Source: Bathymodiolus brooksi (lineage: Eukaryota; Mollusca; Bivalvia; Mytilida; Modiolidae). From it: a DNA stretch of 64,000 nucleotides. The position numbers and the translations under genes were made by a program. The stretch covers positions 102,577,689 to 102,641,688 of the forward strand of contig OY804578.1 of NCBI GenBank assembly GCA_963680875.1, in the 5' to 3' direction. A model generated the notes under the pieces. That model was not told where the DNA came from and searched no databases. It saw only the letters and a list, made by a program, of their open reading frames with translations. Shown one piece after another: positions 19,774-33,400 of this stretch; the stretch's first letter is position 1, and each line of letters begins with the position of its first letter.

Positions 19774-20670
19774 ATGGATATTTTCCTATTATTTCGTTCT
19801 TGCTGTATTAGTTGTACCAATTATATGCCAAAGTAAGTAGAATTGCTTATAGTATTAAATGATATGTGATAGAAAGCTGCATGTGATAAACTAGTGCCAT
19901 GTCATGGGCATACCAGTATGATAGATGGACTTATATTTACTAATACAACAATCGTTAATCGACTCTTTAATAACTGTGCGCCGGATTCCTGACCATTGTA
20001 AGATGTCATCAAACTTTTGTGATAAATAGATAGAGCGATATAACAGAAATAATATAGAAATAAAATAAACAATAACAAATGCATCATTGTCGTAGAAATT
20101 GGAAGAATCGATATTCCTAATATACATATACATGATCGATCCCTTGTTTGCTTCGTACAGACACTTAAATAAAATGTGGTGTGATTTAACTGTTTGGTTT
20201 GATCCAAGCCTCCGCTCTTAGTGAAATCAATCATGACCTTAGTTTTCGTTCAAATCTGTTGAATCTAACAACAGTATCTCAATTTTTCCACTATAGCCTG
20301 TTGTGATTTCTTTGCCGATTATAGCACCTCCGGGAACACCTGTTATCACATCACCAGACATCATGAAACTAGTAACCTGGCACTCTACCAACAAAGTACA
20401 TGGACTTGTACATCTACTGGTAGATATCCAGTCCCAACAATGACCAATGAGGATAGGAAATAACCAGTTCTCAACTAACGAATTTACAACGACCGCAACG
20501 TCACCAGGTGGCGCTAAATCATACACGGTGACTGGCACCTTAAACTGGAGTTCAACCATTGTAAGCTATGGACAAACTCTATTCTGTGATGTTGGTCATC
20601 TTATTACACTTAATACTCCACAAACAGTTAGCTTTCCATTGACTGTGATTTGTAATTATTGTTTTTTATT
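19774..20670 (+). pseudogene. 5' end of an Ig-domain membrane or secreted protein gene, decayed
   Basis: Exon 1 begins at ATG 19774 in a strong CCACCATGG context. It reads Met-Asp-Ile-Phe-Leu-Leu and then, after a one-base shift, Phe-Val-Leu-Ala-Val-Leu-Val-Val-Pro-Ile-Ile-Cys-Gln. This would be a good signal peptide, ending at a consensus donor A/GTAAGT (19833). A possible acceptor CTATAG ends at 20296. The following exon looks like a C2-type Ig domain, with TWTCTSTGRYPVPTMT (Cys at 20407), a frame change near 20440, then NNQFSTNEFTTTATSPGGA, GTLNWSS and LFCDVGH (Cys at 20585). The Cys-to-Cys distance of about 59 residues suits an Ig fold. The APPGTPVIT segment (about 20324-20350) is in yet another frame. 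At least two or three frameshifts make it a pseudogene. The overlapping minus-strand frame (20239-20559) is a shadow. Nothing downstream of one domain survives before the satellite starts. Confidence 0.5.
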
Positions 20671-21090
20671 ACTACCTTTACTGCTAAGATGTTTTAGCTA
20701 CAAATTTCATCTTCAAATATAACAAATATATAACAATATCAGTGGTTCTTTGCAATAGAACTGCAAAGTTGAAATAATTCACATGGTACTATATTAAAAT
20801 ATGACATGGTCATTTTGATAGGAAAGGACAGGTGGCTTCAAGACATGTTTTCCTTCACAGCTGTAAGATAGAGATACCCCCAAACATCGTTTGGAATATT
20901 ATCCCTATGTTAAATTACCTTCTACTCAATTTGTTGTGTCATATTGTGTCTTATTGTAACTCAAAACGTCATAGGAACATAGAGATACCACTGCCGGAGT
21001 CAAGTGCGTGCTGCTCAATCTTTGACGTTCTTTAGTACAGTGTTCTATGGACAATTTGCTGCTTTGTTTTTTGTTTGCTTGTTGTTGTCC
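20671..21090. other. Transition from Ig-type relic to satellite
   Basis: No gene supported. From about 21040 the sequence becomes T-rich with regular G (TGCTGCTTTGTTTTTTG, TTGTTGTTGTCC). It passes into the first satellite monomer without a sharp break, as in the tail of a dispersed repeat. Confidence 0.5.
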
Positions 21091-21789
21091 ATTTTCTTTT
21101 GACTATTGTCCTGTCTGTCCTTTGTTGAGTTAAGGCTTCTTACTTCTCCTCTTGTATCTTCAAACTTTTCTTTTGGCTATTGTCCTGTCTGTCCTCTGTT
21201 GATTTACGGCTTCTTACTTCTCCTCTTGTATCTTCAAACTTTTCTTTTGGCTATTGTCCTGTCTGTCCTTTGTTGATTTACGGCTTCTTACTTCTCCTCT
21301 TGTATCTTCAAACTTTTCTTTTGGCTATTGTCCTGTCTCTCCGTTGTTGATTTACGGATTCTTACTTCTCCTCTTGTATCTTCAAACTTTTCTCTTGGCT
21401 ATTGTCCTGTCTGTCCTTTGTTGATTTACGGCTTCTTACTTCTCCTCTTGTATCTTCAAACTTTTCTTTTGGCTATTGTCCTGTCTGTCCTTTGTTCATT
21501 TACGGATTCTTACTTCTCCTCTTGTATCTTCAAACTTTTCTTTTGGCTATTGTCCTGTCTGTCCTTTGTTGATTTACGCTTCTTACTTCTCCTCTTGTAT
21601 CTTCAAACTTTTCTTTTGGCTATTGTCCTGTCTGTCCTTTGTTGATTTACGGATTCTTACTTCTCCTCTTGTATCTTCAAACTTTTCTTTTGACTATTGT
21701 CCTGTCTGTCCTTTGTTGATTTACGGATTCTTACTTCTCCTCTTGTATCTTCAAACTTTTCTTTTGGCGATAGTCCTGTCTGTCCGTCG

Positions 21790-23980
21790 TTGATTTACGG
21801 CTTCTTACTTCTACTCTTGTATCTTCAAACTTTTCTTTTGGCTATAGTCCTGTCTGTCCGTCGTTGATTTACGGATTCTTACTTCTCTTCTTGTATCTTC
21901 AAACTTTTCTTTTGGCTATTGTCCTGTCTGTCCTTTGTTGATTTACGGCTTCTTACTTCTCCTCTTGTATCTTCAAACTTTTCTTTTGGCTATTGTCCTG
22001 TCTGTCCCTCGTTGATTTACCGATTCTTACTTCTCCTCTTGTATCTTCAAACTTTTCTTTTGGCTATAGTCCTGTCTGTCCTTTGTCGATTTACGGCTTC
22101 TTACTACTCCACCTTTTTTTTAAACTTTTCTTTTGGCTATTGTCCTGTCTATCCGTCGTTGATTTACGGATTCTTACTTCTCCTCTTGTATCTTCAAACT
22201 TTTCTTTTGGCTATTGTCCTGTCTGTCCTCTGTTGATTTACGACTTCTTGCTTCTCCTCTTGTATCTTCAAGCTTTTCTTTTGGCTATTGTCCTGTCTGT
22301 CCGGTGTTGATTTACGGCTTCTTACTTCCCCTCTTGTATCTTCAAACTTTTCTCTTGGCTATTGTCCTGTCTGTCCTTTGTTGATTTACGGCTTCTTACT
22401 TCTCTTCTTGTATCTTCAAACTTTTCTTTTGGCTATTGTCCTGTCTGTCCTTTGTTGATTTACGGATTCTTACTTCTCCTCTTGTATCTTCAAACTTTTA
22501 TTTTGGCTATTGTCCTGTCTGTCCGTTGTTGATTTACGGCTTCTTACTTCTCCTCTTGTATCTTCAAACTTTTCTTTTGGCTATTGTCCTGTCTGTCCTT
22601 TGTTGATTTACGGATTCTTACTTCTCCTCTTGTATCTTCAAACTTTTCTTTTGACTATTGTCCTGTCTGTCCGTCGTTGATTTACGGATTCTTACTTCTC
22701 CTCTTGTATCTTCAAACTTTTCTTTTGGCTATTGTCCTGTCTGTCCGTCGTTGAATTACGGATTCTTACTTCTCTTCTTGTATCTTCAAACTTTTCTTTT
22801 GGCTATTGTCCTGTCTGTCCTTTGTTGATTTACGGCTTCTTACTTCTCCTCTTGTATCTTCAAACTTTTCTTTTGGCTATTGTCCTGTCTGTCCGTCGTT
22901 GATTTACGGCTTCTTACTTCTACTCTTGTATCTTCAAACTTTTCTTTTGGCTATAGTCCTGTCTGTCCGTCGTTGATTTACGGATTCTTACTTCTCTTCT
23001 TGTATCTTCAAACTTTTCTTTTGGCTATTGTCCTGTCTGTCCTTTGTTGATTTACGGCTTCTTACTTCTCCTCTTGTATCTTCAAACTTTTCTTTTGGCT
23101 ATTGTCCTGTCTGTCCCTCGTTGATTTACCGATTCTTACTTCTCCTCTTGTATCTTCAAACTTTTCTTTTGGCTATAGTCCTGTCTGTCCTTTGTCGATT
23201 TACGGCTTCTTACTACTCCACCTTTTTTTTAAACTTTTCTTTTGGCTATTGTCCTGTCTATCCGTCGTTGATTTACGGATTCTTACTTCTCCTCTTGTAT
23301 CTTCAAACTTTTCTTTTGGCTATTGCCCGGTCTGTCCTTTGTTGATTTACGGCTTCTTACTTCTTCTCTTGTATCTTCAAACTTTTCTTTTGGCTATAGT
23401 CCTGTCTGTCCGTCGTTGATTTACGGATTCTTACTTCTCCTCTTGTATCTTCAAACTTTTCTTTTGGCTATTGTCCTGTCTGTCCTCTGTTGATTTACGA
23501 CTTCTTGCTTCTCCTCTTGTATCTTCAAGCTTTTCTTTTGGCTATTGTCCTGTCTGTCCGGTGTTGATTTACGGCTTCTTACTTCCCCTCTTGTATCTTC
23601 AAACTTTTCTCTTGGCTATTGTCCTGTCTGTCCTTTGTTGATTTACGGCTTCTTACTTCTCTTCTTGTATCTTCAAACTTTTCTTTTGGCTATTGTCCTG
23701 TCTGTCCTTTGTTGATTTACGGATTCTTACTTCTCCTCTTGTATCTTCAAACTTTTATTTTGGCTATTGTCCTGTCTGTCCGTTGTTGATTTACGGCTTC
23801 TTACTTCTCCTCTTGTATCTTCAAACTTTTCTTTTGGCTATTGTCCTGTCTGTCCTTTGTTGATTTACGGATTCTTACTTCTCCTCTTGTATCTTCAAAC
23901 TTTTCTTTTGACTATTGTCCTGTCTGTCCGTCGTTGATTTACGGATTCTTACTTCTCCCTTGTATCTTCAAACTTTTCTT
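21790..23980 (+). repeat. Higher-order duplication inside the satellite (offsets 1,109 and 1,257)
   Basis: 21.79-22.21 kb recurs at 22.90-23.32 kb (offset 1,109, including the rare CTACTCTTG variant at 21811/22920 and the CCACCTTTTTTTTAAAC variant). 22.21-22.75 kb then recurs from 23.47 kb at offset 1,257. The change of 148 bp equals two extra monomers in the second copy. Confidence 0.85.
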
Positions 23981-26900
23981 TTGGCTATTGTCCTGTCTGT
24001 CCGTCGTTGATTTACGGCTTCTTACTTCTCCTCTTGTATCTTCAAATTTTCTTTTGGCTATTGTCCTGTCTGTCCGTTGTTGATTTACGGATTCTTACTT
24101 CTCTTCTTGTATCTTCAAACTTTTCTTTTGGCTATTGTCCTGTCTGTCCTTTATTGATTTACGAATTCTTACTTCTCCTCTTGTATCTTCAAGCTTTTCT
24201 TTTGGCTTTGTCCTGTCTGTCCTTTGTTGATTTACGGCTTCTTACTTCTCCTCTTGTATCTTCAAACTTTTCTTTTGGCAATAGTCCTGTCTGTCCTTTG
24301 TTGATTTACGGCTTCTTACTTCTCCTCTTGTATCTTCAAACTTTTCCTTTGGCTATTGTCCTATCTGTCCTTTGTTGATTTACGGCTTCTTACTTCTCCT
24401 CTTGTATCTTCAAACTTTTCTTTTGGCTATTGTCCGGTCTGTCCTTTTTTGATTTACGGATTCTTACTTCTCCTCTTGTATCTTCAAACTTTTCTTTTGG
24501 CGATAGTCCTGTCTGTCCGTTGTTGATTTACGGATTCTTACTTCTCCTCTTGTATCTTCAAACTTTTCTTTTAGCTATTGTCCTGTCTGTCCGTCGTTGA
24601 TTTACGGCTTCTTACTTCTCCTCTTGTATCTTCAAACTTTTCTTTTGGCTATTGTCCTGTCTGTCCTTTGTTGATTTACGGCTTCTTACTTCTCCTCTTG
24701 TATCTTTAAACTGTTCTGCTGGCTATAGTCCTATCTGTCCGTCGTCCATTTACGGATTCTTACTTCTCCTCTTGTATCTTCAAACTTTTCTTTTGGCTAT
24801 TGTCCTGTCTGTCCTTTGTTGATTTACGGATTCTTACTTCTCCTCTTGTATCTTCAAACTTTTCTTTTGGCTATTGTCCTGTCTGTCCGTTGTTGATTTA
24901 CGGCTTCTTACTTCTCCTCTTGTATCTTCAAATTTTCTTTTGGCTATAGTCCTGTCTGTCCGTCGTTGATTTACCGATTCTTACTTCTCCTCTTGTATCT
25001 TCAAACTTTTCTTTTGGCTATTGTCCTGTCTGTCCTTTGTCAATTTACAGCTTCTTACTTCTCCTCTTGTATCTTCAAACTTTTCTTTTGGCTATTGCCC
25101 TGTCTGTCCTTTGTTGATTTACGGCTTCTTATTTCTCCTCTTGTATCTTCAAACTTTTATTTTGGCTATAGTCCTGTCTGTCCGTCGTTGATTTACCGAT
25201 TCTTACTTCTCCTCTTGCATCTTCAAACTTTTCTTTTGGCTATTGTCCTGTCTGTCCGTCGTTGATTTACGGCTTCTTACTTCTCCTCTTGTATCTTCAA
25301 ATTTTCTTTTGGCTATTGTCCTGTCTGTCCTTGTTGATTTACGGATTCTTACTTCTCTTCTTGTATCTTCAAACTTTTCTTTTGGCTATTGTCCTGTCTG
25401 TCCTTTGTTGATTTACGGATTCTTACTTCTCCTCTTGTATCTTCAAACTTTTCGTTTGGCTATTGTCCTGTTTGTCCTTTGTTGATTTACGGATTCTTAC
25501 TTCTCTTCTTGTATCTTAAAACTTTTCTTTTCGCTATTGTTCTGTTTGTCCTGTGTTGATTTACGCTTCTTACTTCTCCTCTTGTATCTTCAAACTTTTC
25601 ATTTGGCTATTGTCCTGTCTGTCCTTTGTCAATTTACGGATTCTTACTTCTCCTCTTGTATCTTCAAGGTTTTCTTTTGGCTATTGTCCTGTCTGTCCTT
25701 TGTTGATTTACGGCTTCTTACTTCTCCTCTTGTATCTTCTAACTTTTCTTTTGGCTATTGTCCTGTCTGTCCTTTGTTGATTTACAGCTTCTTACTTCTC
25801 CTCTTTTATCTTCAAACTTTTCTTTTGGCTATTGTCCTATCTGTCCTTTGTTGATTTACGGCTTCTTACTTCTCCTCTTGTATCTTCAAACTTTTCTTTT
25901 GGCTATTGTCCGGTCTGTCCTTTTTTGATTTACGGATTCTTACTTCTCCTCTTGTATCTTCAAACTTTTCTTTTGGCGATAGTCCTGTCTGTCCGTTGTT
26001 GATTTACGAATTCTTACTTCTCCTCTTTTATCTTCAAACTTTTCTTTTGGCTATTGTCCTGTCTGTCCTTTGTTGATTTACGACTTCTTACTTCTCCTCT
26101 TGTATCTTCAAACTTTTCTTTTGGTTATAGTCCTATCTGTCCGTCGTTGATATACGGCTTCTTACTTCTCCTCTTGTATCTTCAAACTTTTCTTTTGGCC
26201 ATAGTCCTGTCTGTCCTTTGTTGATTTACGGATTCTTACTTCTCCTCTTGTATCTTCAAACTTTTCTTTTGGCTATAGTCCAGTGTGTCCGTCGTTGATT
26301 TACGGCTTCTTACTTCTCCTCTTGTATCTTCAAGCTTTTCTTTTGGCTATTGTCCTGTCGCTCCTTTGTTGATTTACGAATTCTTACTTCTCCTCTTTTA
26401 TCTTCAAACTTTTCTTTTGGCTATTGTCCTGTCTGTCCTTTGTTGATTTACGACTTCTTACTTCTCCTCTTGTATCTTCAAACTTTTCTTTTGGTTATAG
26501 TCCTATCTGTCCGTCGTTGATATACGGCTTCTTACTTCTCCTCTTGTATCTTCAAACTTTTCTTTTGGCTATAGTCCTGTCTGTCCGTCGTTGATTTACG
26601 GATTCTTACTTCTCCTCTTGTATCTTCAAACTTTTCTTTTGGCTATTGTCCTGTCTGTCCTCTGTTGATTTACGACTTCTTGCTTCTCCTCTTGTATCTT
26701 CAAGCTTTTCTTTTGGCTATTGTCCTGTCTGTCCGGTGTTGATTTACGGCTTCTTACTTCCCCTCTTGTATCTTCAAACTTTTCTCTTGGCTATTGTCCT
26801 GTCTGTCCTTTGTTGATTTACGGCTTCTTACTTCTCTTCTTGTATCTTCAAACTTTTCTTTTGGCTATTGTCCTGTCTGTCCTTTGTTGATTTACGGATT

Positions 26901-29900
26901 CTTACTTCTCCTCTTGTATCTTCAAACTTTTATTTTGGCTATTGTCCTGTCTGTCCGTTGTTGATTTACGGCTTCTTACTTCTCCTCTTGTATCTTCAAA
27001 CTTTTCTTTTGGCTATTGTCCTGTCTGTCCTTTGTTGATTTACGGATTCTTACTTCTCCTCTTGTATCTTCAAACTTTTCTTTTGACTATTGTCCTGTCT
27101 GTCCGTCGTTGATTTACGGATTCTTACTTCTCCTCTTGTATCTTCAAACTTTTCTTTTGGCTATTGTCCTGTCTGTCCGTCGTTGATTTACGGCTTCTTA
27201 CTTCTCCTCTTGTATCTTCAAATTTTCTTTTGGCTATTGTCCTGTCTGTCCGTTGTTGATTTACGGATTCTTACTTCTCTTCTTGTATCTTCAAACTTTT
27301 CTTTTGGCTATTGCCCTGTCTGTCCTTTGTTGGTTTACGGATTCTTACTTCTCCACTTGTATCTTCAAACTTTTCATTTGGCTATTGTCCTGTCTGTCCT
27401 TTATTGATTTACGAATTCTTACTTCTCCTCTTGTATCTTCAAGCTTTTCTTTTGGCTTTGTCCTGTCTGTCCTTTGTTGATTTACGGCTTCTTACTTCTC
27501 CTCTTGTATCTTCAAACTTTTCTTTTGGCTATAGTCCTGTCTGTCCTTTGTTGATTTACGGCTTCTTACTTCTCCTCTTGTATCTTCAAACTTTTCCTTT
27601 GGCTATTGTCCTATCTGTCCTTTGTTGATTTACGGCTTCTTACTTCTCCTCTTGTATCTTCAAACTTTTCTTTTGGCTATTGTCCGGTCTGTCCTTTTTT
27701 GATTTACGGATTCTTACTTCTCCTCTTGTATCTTCAAACTTTTCTTTTGGCGATAGTCCTGTCTGTCCGTTGTTGATTTACGGATTCTTACTTCTCCTCT
27801 TGTATCTTCAAACTTTTCTTTTAGCTATTGTCCTGTCTGTCCTTTGTTGATTTACGGCTTCTTACTTCTCCTCTTGTATCTTCAAACTTTTCTTTTGGCT
27901 ATTGTCCTGTCTGTCCTTTGTTGATTTACGGCTTCTTACTTCTCCTCTTGTATCTTTAAACTTTTCTGCTGGCTATAGTCCTATCTGTCCGTCGTCCATT
28001 TACGGATTCTTACTTCTCCTCTTGTATCTTCAAACTTTTCTTTTGGCTATTGTCCTGTCTGTCCTTTGTTGATTTACGGATTCTTACTTCTCCTCTTGTA
28101 TCTTCAAACTTTTCTTTTGGCTATTGTCCTGTCTGTCCGTTGTTGATTTACGGCTTCTTACTTCTCCTCTTGTATCTTCAAATTTTCTTTTGGCTATAGT
28201 CCTGTCTGTCCGTCGTTGATTTACCGATTCTTACTTCTCCTCTTGTATCTTCAAACTTTTCTTTTGGCTATTGTCCTGTCTGTCCTTTGTCAATTTACGG
28301 CTTCTTACTTCTCCTCTTGTATCTTCAAACTTTTCTTTTGGTTATTGCCCTGTCTGTCCTTTGTTGATTTACGGCTTCTTATTTCTCCTCTTGTATCTTC
28401 AAACTTTTATTTTGGCTATAGTCCTGTCTGTCCGTCGTTGATTTACCGATTCTTACTTCTCCTCTTGTATCTTCAAACTTTTCTTTTGGCTATTGTCCTG
28501 TCTGTCCTTTGTTGATTTACGGCTTCTTACTTCTCCTCTTGTATCTTCAAACTTTTCTTTTGGCTATTGTCCTGTCTGTCCTTTTTTGATTTACGGCTTC
28601 TTACTTCTCCTCTTGTATCTTTAAACTTTTCTGCTGGCTATAGTCCAGTCTGTCCGTCGTTGATTTACGGATTCTTACTTCTCCTCTTGTATCTTCAAAC
28701 TTTTCTTTTGGCTATTTTCCTGTCTGTCCTTTTTTGATTTACGGATTCTTACTTCTCCTCTTGTATCTTCAAACTTTTCTTTTGGCTATTGTCCTGTCTG
28801 TCCGTCGTTGATTTACGGCTTCTTACTTCTCCTCTTGTATCATCAAATTTTCTTTTGGCTATTGTCCTGTCTGTCCGTTGTTGATTTACGGATTCTTACT
28901 TCTCTTCTTGTATCTTCAAACTTTTCTTTTGGCTATTGCCCTGTCTGTCCTTTGTTGATTTACGGATTCTTATTTCTCCTCTTGTATCTTCAAACTTTTA
29001 TTTTGGCTATTGTCCTGTCTGTCCGTCGTTGATTTACCGATTCTTACTTCTCCTCTTGCATCTTCAAACTTTTCTTTTGGCTATTGTCCTGTCTGTCCGT
29101 CGTTGATTTACGGCTTCTTACTTCTCCTCTTGTATCTTCAAATTTTCTTTTGGCTATTGTCCTGTCTGTCCTTGTTGATTTACGGATTCTTACTTCTCTT
29201 CTTGTATCTTCAAACTTTTCTTTTGGCTATTGTCCTGTCTGTCCTTTGTTGATTTACGGATTCTTACTTCTCCTCTTGTATCTTCAAACTTTTCGTTTGG
29301 CTATTGTCCTGTTTGTCCTTTGTTGATTTACGGCTTCTTACTTCTCCTCTTGTATCTTCAAACTTTTCTTTTCGCTATTGTTCTGTTTGTCCTGTGTTGA
29401 TTTACGCTTCTTACTTCTCCTCTTGTATCTTCAAACTTTTCATTTGGCTATTGTCCTGTCTGTCCTTTGTCAATTTACGGATTCTTACTTCTCCTCTTGT
29501 ATCTTCAAGGTTTTCTTTTGGCTATTTTCCTGTCTGTCCTTTGTTGATTTACGGCTTCTTACTTCTCCTCTTGTATCTTCTAACTTTTCTTTTGGCTATT
29601 GTCCTGTCTGTCCTTTGTTGATTTACAGCTTCTTACTTCTCCTCTTTTATCTTCAAACTTTTCTTTTGGCTATTGTCCTATCTGTCCTTTGTTGATTTAC
29701 GGCTTCTTACTTCTCCTCTTGTATCTTCAAACTTTTCTTTTGGCTATTGTCCGGACTGTCCTTTTTTGATTTACGGATTCTTACTTCTCCTCTTGTATCT
29801 TCAAACTTTTCTTTTGGCGATAGTCCTGTCTGTCCGTTGTTGATTTACGAATTCTTACTTCTCCTCTTTTATCTTCAAGCTTTTCTTTTGGCTATTGTCC

Positions 29901-30420
29901 TGTCTGTCCTTTGTTGATTTACGACTTCTTACTTCTCCTCTTGTATCTTCAAACTTTTCTTTTGGTTATAGTCCTATCTGTCCGTCGTTGATATACGGCT
30001 TCTTACTTCTCCTCTTGTATCTTCAAACTTTTCTTTTGGCCATAGTCCTGTCTGTCCTTTGTTGATTTACGGATTCTTACTTCTCCTCTTGTATCTTCAA
30101 ACTTTTCTTTTGGCTATAGTCCAGTGTGTCCGTCGTTGATTTACGGCTTCTTACTTTTCCTCTTGTATCTTCAAGCTTTTCTTTTGGCTATTGTCCTGTC
30201 GCTCCTTTGTTGATTTACGAATTCTTACTTCTCCTCTTTTATCTTCAAACTTTTCTTTTGGCTATTGTCCTGTCTGTCCTTTGTTGATTTACGACTTCTT
30301 ACTTCTCCTCTTGTATCTTCAAACTTTTCTTTTGGTTATAGTCCTATCTGTCCGTCGTTGATATACGGCTTCTTACTTCTCCTCTTGTATCTTCAAACTT
30401 TTCTTTTGGCTATTGTCCTG
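23470..30420 (+). repeat. Higher-order duplication inside the satellite (offsets 3,175 to 3,841)
   Basis: The block starting near 23.47 kb recurs from 26.65 kb at offset 3,175. The offset rises to 3,250 (one extra monomer) by 24.2 kb and to 3,841 (eight more) by 25.25 kb. Rare variants such as CTTTAAACTGTTCTGCTGGC/CTTTAAACTTTTCTGCTGGC and TTCGCTATTGTTCTGTTTG mark both copies. Confidence 0.8.
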
Positions 30421-33400
30421 TCTGTCAGTCGTTGATTTACGGTTTATTACTTCTCCTCTTGTATCTTCAAACTTTTTTTGGCTATTGTCCTGTCTGTCCT
30501 TTATGAATTTACGGCTTCTTACTTCTCCTCTTGTATCTTCAAACTTTTCTTTTGGCTATTGTCCTGTGTGTCCTTTGTTGATTTACGGCTTCTTAATTCT
30601 CCTCTTGTATCTTCAAACTTTTCTTTTGGCTATAGTCCTATCTGTCCGTCGTTGATTTACGGCTTCTTACTTCTCCTCTTGTATCTTCAAACTTTTCATT
30701 TGGCTATAGTCCTGTCTGTCCTTTGTTGATTTACAGCTTCTTACTTCTCCTCTTGTATCTTCAAACTTTTCTTATGGCTATTGTCCTGTCTGTCCTTCGT
30801 TGATTTACGGATTCTTACTTCTCCTCTTGTATCTTCAAACTTTTCTTTTGGCTATAGTCCTGTTTTTCCTTTGTTGGTTTACGGATTCTTACTTCTCCAC
30901 TTGTATCTTCAATCTTTTCTTTTGGCTATAGTCCTGTCTGTCCTTTGTTGATTTACGGATTCTTACATCTCCTCTTGTATCTTCAAACTTTTCTTTTGGC
31001 TATTGTCCTGTGTGTCCTTTGTTGATTTACCGATTCTTACTTCTCCTCTTGTATCTTCAAACTTTTCTTTTGGCTATTGTCCTGTCTGTCCTTTGTTGAT
31101 TTACGACTTCTTACTTCTCCTCTTGTATCTTCAAACTTTTATTTTGGCTATATTCCTGTCTCTCAGTCGTTGATTTACGGATTCTTACTTCTCCTCTTTT
31201 ATCTTCAAACTTTTCTTTTGGCTATTGTCCTATCTGTCCTTTGCTGATTTACGGCTTCTTACTTCTCCTCTTGTATCTTCAAATTTTCTTTTGGCTATTG
31301 TCCTGTCTGTCCTTTTTTGATTTACGGATTCTTACTTCTCCTCTTTTATCTTCAAACTTTTCTTTTGGCTATTGTCCTGTCTGTCCTTTGTTGATTTACG
31401 ACTTCTTACTTCTCCTCTTGTATCTTCAAACTTTTCTTTTGGTTATAGTCCTATCTGTCCGTCGTTGATATACGGCTTCTTACTTCTCCTCTTGTATCTT
31501 CAAACTTTTCTTTTGGCCATAGTCCTGTCTGTCCTTTGTTGATTTACGGATTCTTACTTCTCCTCTTGTATCTTCAAACTTTTCTTTTGGCTATAGTCCA
31601 GTGTGTCCGTCGTTGATTTACGGCTTCTTACTTCTCCTCTTGTATCTTCAAGCTTTTCTTTTGGCTATTGTCCTGTCGCTCCTTTGTTGATTTACGGCTT
31701 CTTACTTCTCCTCTTGTATCTTCAAACTTTTCTTTTGAGCATAGTCCTATCTGTCCGTCGTTGATTTAAGGATTCTTACTTCTCCTCTTGTATCTTCAAA
31801 CTTTTCTTTTGGCTATAGTCCTGTCTGTCCGTCGTTGAATTACGGATTCTTACTTCTCCTCTTGTATCTTCAAACTTTTGTTTTGGCTATTGTCCTGTCT
31901 GTCAGTCGTTGATTTACGGTTTATTACTTCTCCTCTTGTATCTTCAAACTTTTTTTGGCTATTGTCCTGTCTGTCCTTTATGAATTTACGGCTTCTTACT
32001 TCTCCTCTTGTATCTTCAAACTTTTCTTTTGGCTATTGTCCTGTGTGTCCTTTGTTTTATTTACGGCTTCTTAATTCTCCTCTTGTATCTTCAAACTTTT
32101 CTTTTGGCGATAGTCCTATCTGTCCGTCGTTGATTTACGGCTTCTTACTTCTCCTCTTGTATCTTCAAACTTTTCATTTGGCTATAGTCCTGTCTGTCCT
32201 TTGTTGATTTACAGCTTCTTACTTCTCCTCTTGTATCTTCAAACTTTTCTTTTGGCTATTGTCCTGTCTGTCCTTCGTTGATTTACGGATTCTTACTTCT
32301 CCTCTTGTATCTTCAAACTTTTCTTTTGGCTATAGTCCTGTTGTTCCTTTGTTGGTTTACGGATTCTTACTTCTCCACTTGTATCTTCAATCTTTTCTTT
32401 TGGCTATAGTCCTGTCTGTCCTTTGTTGATTTACGGATTCTTACATCTCCTCTTGTATCTTCAAACTTTTCTTTTGGCTATTGTCCTGTCTGTCCTTTGT
32501 TGATTTACCGATTCTTACTTCTCCTCTTGTATCTTCAAACTTTTCTTTTGGCTATTGTCCTGTCTGTCCTTTGTTGATTTACGACTTCTTACTTCTCCTC
32601 TTGTATCTTCAAACTTTTATTTTGGCTATATTCCTGTCTCTCAGTCGTTGATTTACGGATTCTTACTTCTCCTCTTGTATCTTCAAACTTTTCTTTTGGC
32701 TATTGTCCTGTCTGTCCTTTGTTGATTTACGGCTTCTTACTTCTCCTCTTGTATCTTCAAACTTTTCTTTTGGCTACAGTCCTATCTGTCCATCGTTGAT
32801 TTACGGATTCTTACTTCTCCTCTTGTATCTTCAAACTTTTCTTTTGGCTATTGTCCTGTCTGTCCTTCGTTGATTTACGGATTCTTACTTCTCCTCTTGT
32901 ATCTTCAAACTTTTCTTTTGGCTATTGTCCTGTCTGTCCGTCGTTGATTTACGGTTTCTTACTTCTCCTCTTGTATCTTCAAACTTTTCTTTTGGCTATT
33001 GTCCTGTCTGTCCGTCGTTGATTTACGGCTTCTTACTTCTCCTCTTTGTATCTTCAAACTTTTCTTTTGGCTATAGTCCTGTCTGTCCGTCGTTGAATTA
33101 CGGATTCTTACTTCTCCTCTTGTATCTTCAAACTTTTGTTTTGGCTATTGTCCTGTCTGTCAGTCGTTGATTTACGGTTTATTACTTCTCCTCTTGTATC
33201 TTCAAACTTTTTTTGGCTATTGTCCTGTCTGTCCTTTATGAATTTACGGCTTCTTACTTCTCCTCTTGTATCTTCAAACTTTTCTTTTGGCTATTGTCCT
33301 GTGTGTCCTTTGTTTTATTTACGGCTTCTTAATTCTCCTCTTGTATCTTCAAACTTTTCTTTTGGCTATAGTCCTATCTGTCCGTCGTTGATTTACGGCT

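Noticed and set aside
20239..20559. 106-codon minus-strand open frame
   Set aside because: Opposite strand of the Ig-like exon, whose WTC and FCD pattern on the plus strand is more convincing.
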